From IMG/VR virus record IMGVR_UViG_3300048918_000196, positions 1-34,496 of that record: 34,496 nt of DNA; one strand, given 5' to 3'. Positions 34,386 through 34,496 of this stretch are shown here, piece after piece (positions within the stretch are counted from its first letter, which is position 1; every line of letters starts with the position of its first letter). The DNA is from a virus. A program made the translations under genes and the position numbers. The notes below the pieces were generated by a model that did no database searches, was not told the DNA's origin, and saw only the letters and a list, made by a program, of their open reading frames with translations.

Positions 34386-34496
34386 TTACGTGGAGACTAC
34401 CGAGTCAAGAGAAACATACCAGCCAATCACGTCGACGGTTTGCCCTGACGCGGCGGTGATACCCTGGTTGCCGGATGCGCTATCGACCACAAGGCG
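34386..34496 (-). CDS. C-terminal end of a tail-associated protein (runs off window)
   Basis: The 36 visible residues (LVVDSASGNQGITAASGQTV, then DVIGWYVSL) are the end of a beta-rich protein, as at the ends of phage fibre or baseplate proteins. The stop lies one base before the fibre ATG. Nothing else can be said because the rest is outside the window. Confidence 0.6.
   Translation of the reverse strand, partial: RLVVDSASGNQGITAASGQTVDVIGWYVSLDSVVST

Noticed and set aside
1-34496. CRISPR array, rRNA genes, terminase or capsid genes
   Set aside because: No regularly spaced repeat-spacer pattern, rRNA or packaging/head protein motif was found anywhere in the window.

Overview
The window is a stretch of a temperate, lambda-like (siphovirus-type) phage genome with high GC coding sequence. 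Protein style, GC content and ATGA-coupled gene packing suggest a host in the Burkholderiales or a related betaproteobacterium; this is inference, since no host gene is present. The presumed attachment region downstream of the integrase is flanked by phage genes on both sides (integrase/excisionase on one side, lysis and tail genes on the other). That is the order of a free or circular phage genome, not of an integrated prophage cut at its ends. No terminase, portal or capsid genes are in the window.

Region 1 (1-11436, minus strand) is the lytic replication operon, read leftward from a Cro/YdaS-like regulator. In transcription order it holds a ribbon-helix-helix regulator with a periodic repeat array upstream, a winged-helix protein, a YbcO-type nuclease, an O-like replication initiator carrying iteron-like repeats inside the gene, a DNA N4/N6-methyltransferase, a DnaB helicase, a His/Ser-rich protein, a Cys-rich protein, an acyl carrier protein, several unknown proteins, a tandem winged-helix protein, a C5-cytosine methyltransferase, a PAPS-reductase-like PP-loop protein and the start of an ISL3-type transposase-like gene.

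Region 2 (11437-14395) is the immunity region. A short repressor without a peptidase domain diverges from the Cro-like gene. Three 18-bp operators of the form GTTTAG-N6-CTAAAC lie over the leftward promoter, in front of the repressor gene and over the rightward promoter at 14325-14353. Between the repressor and the rightward promoter, in the position of lambda rexAB, lie an Arc-like gene, a secreted lipoprotein, a hairpin-rich stretch followed by a 36-residue hydrophobic peptide, and an Rmf-like gene on the other strand. These are candidate lysogenic-conversion or exclusion functions.

Region 3 (14396-29903, plus strand) is the long early-left-type operon. It has a run of very small genes, an HNH endonuclease, a 516-bp gene-free interval full of hairpins that includes a tRNA-like element, a recombination module (coiled-coil protein, RecT, YqaJ-type exonuclease, NinB), a second HNH endonuclease with an AP2 domain, many small accessory proteins (ASCH-like, Ea22-like), and then excisionase and integrase.

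Region 4 (29904-34496) starts with an AT-rich interval that probably holds attP. Minus-strand late genes follow: the end of a tail gene, a LamG-like fibre protein, a terminator, the lysis cassette (XhlA-like protein, holin, SAR-type endolysin, a small membrane protein, Rz with nested Rz1), an HTH-metallophosphoesterase and a small unknown gene ending at attP.

The most unusual elements are the structured RNA-like interval at 17116-17631 with its tRNA-like fold inside a 16-bp stem, a second chain of hairpins at 13462-13696, the phage acyl carrier protein, the lambda-ori-like repeats inside the initiator gene, and the 19-21-bp periodic repeats before the ribbon-helix-helix gene.
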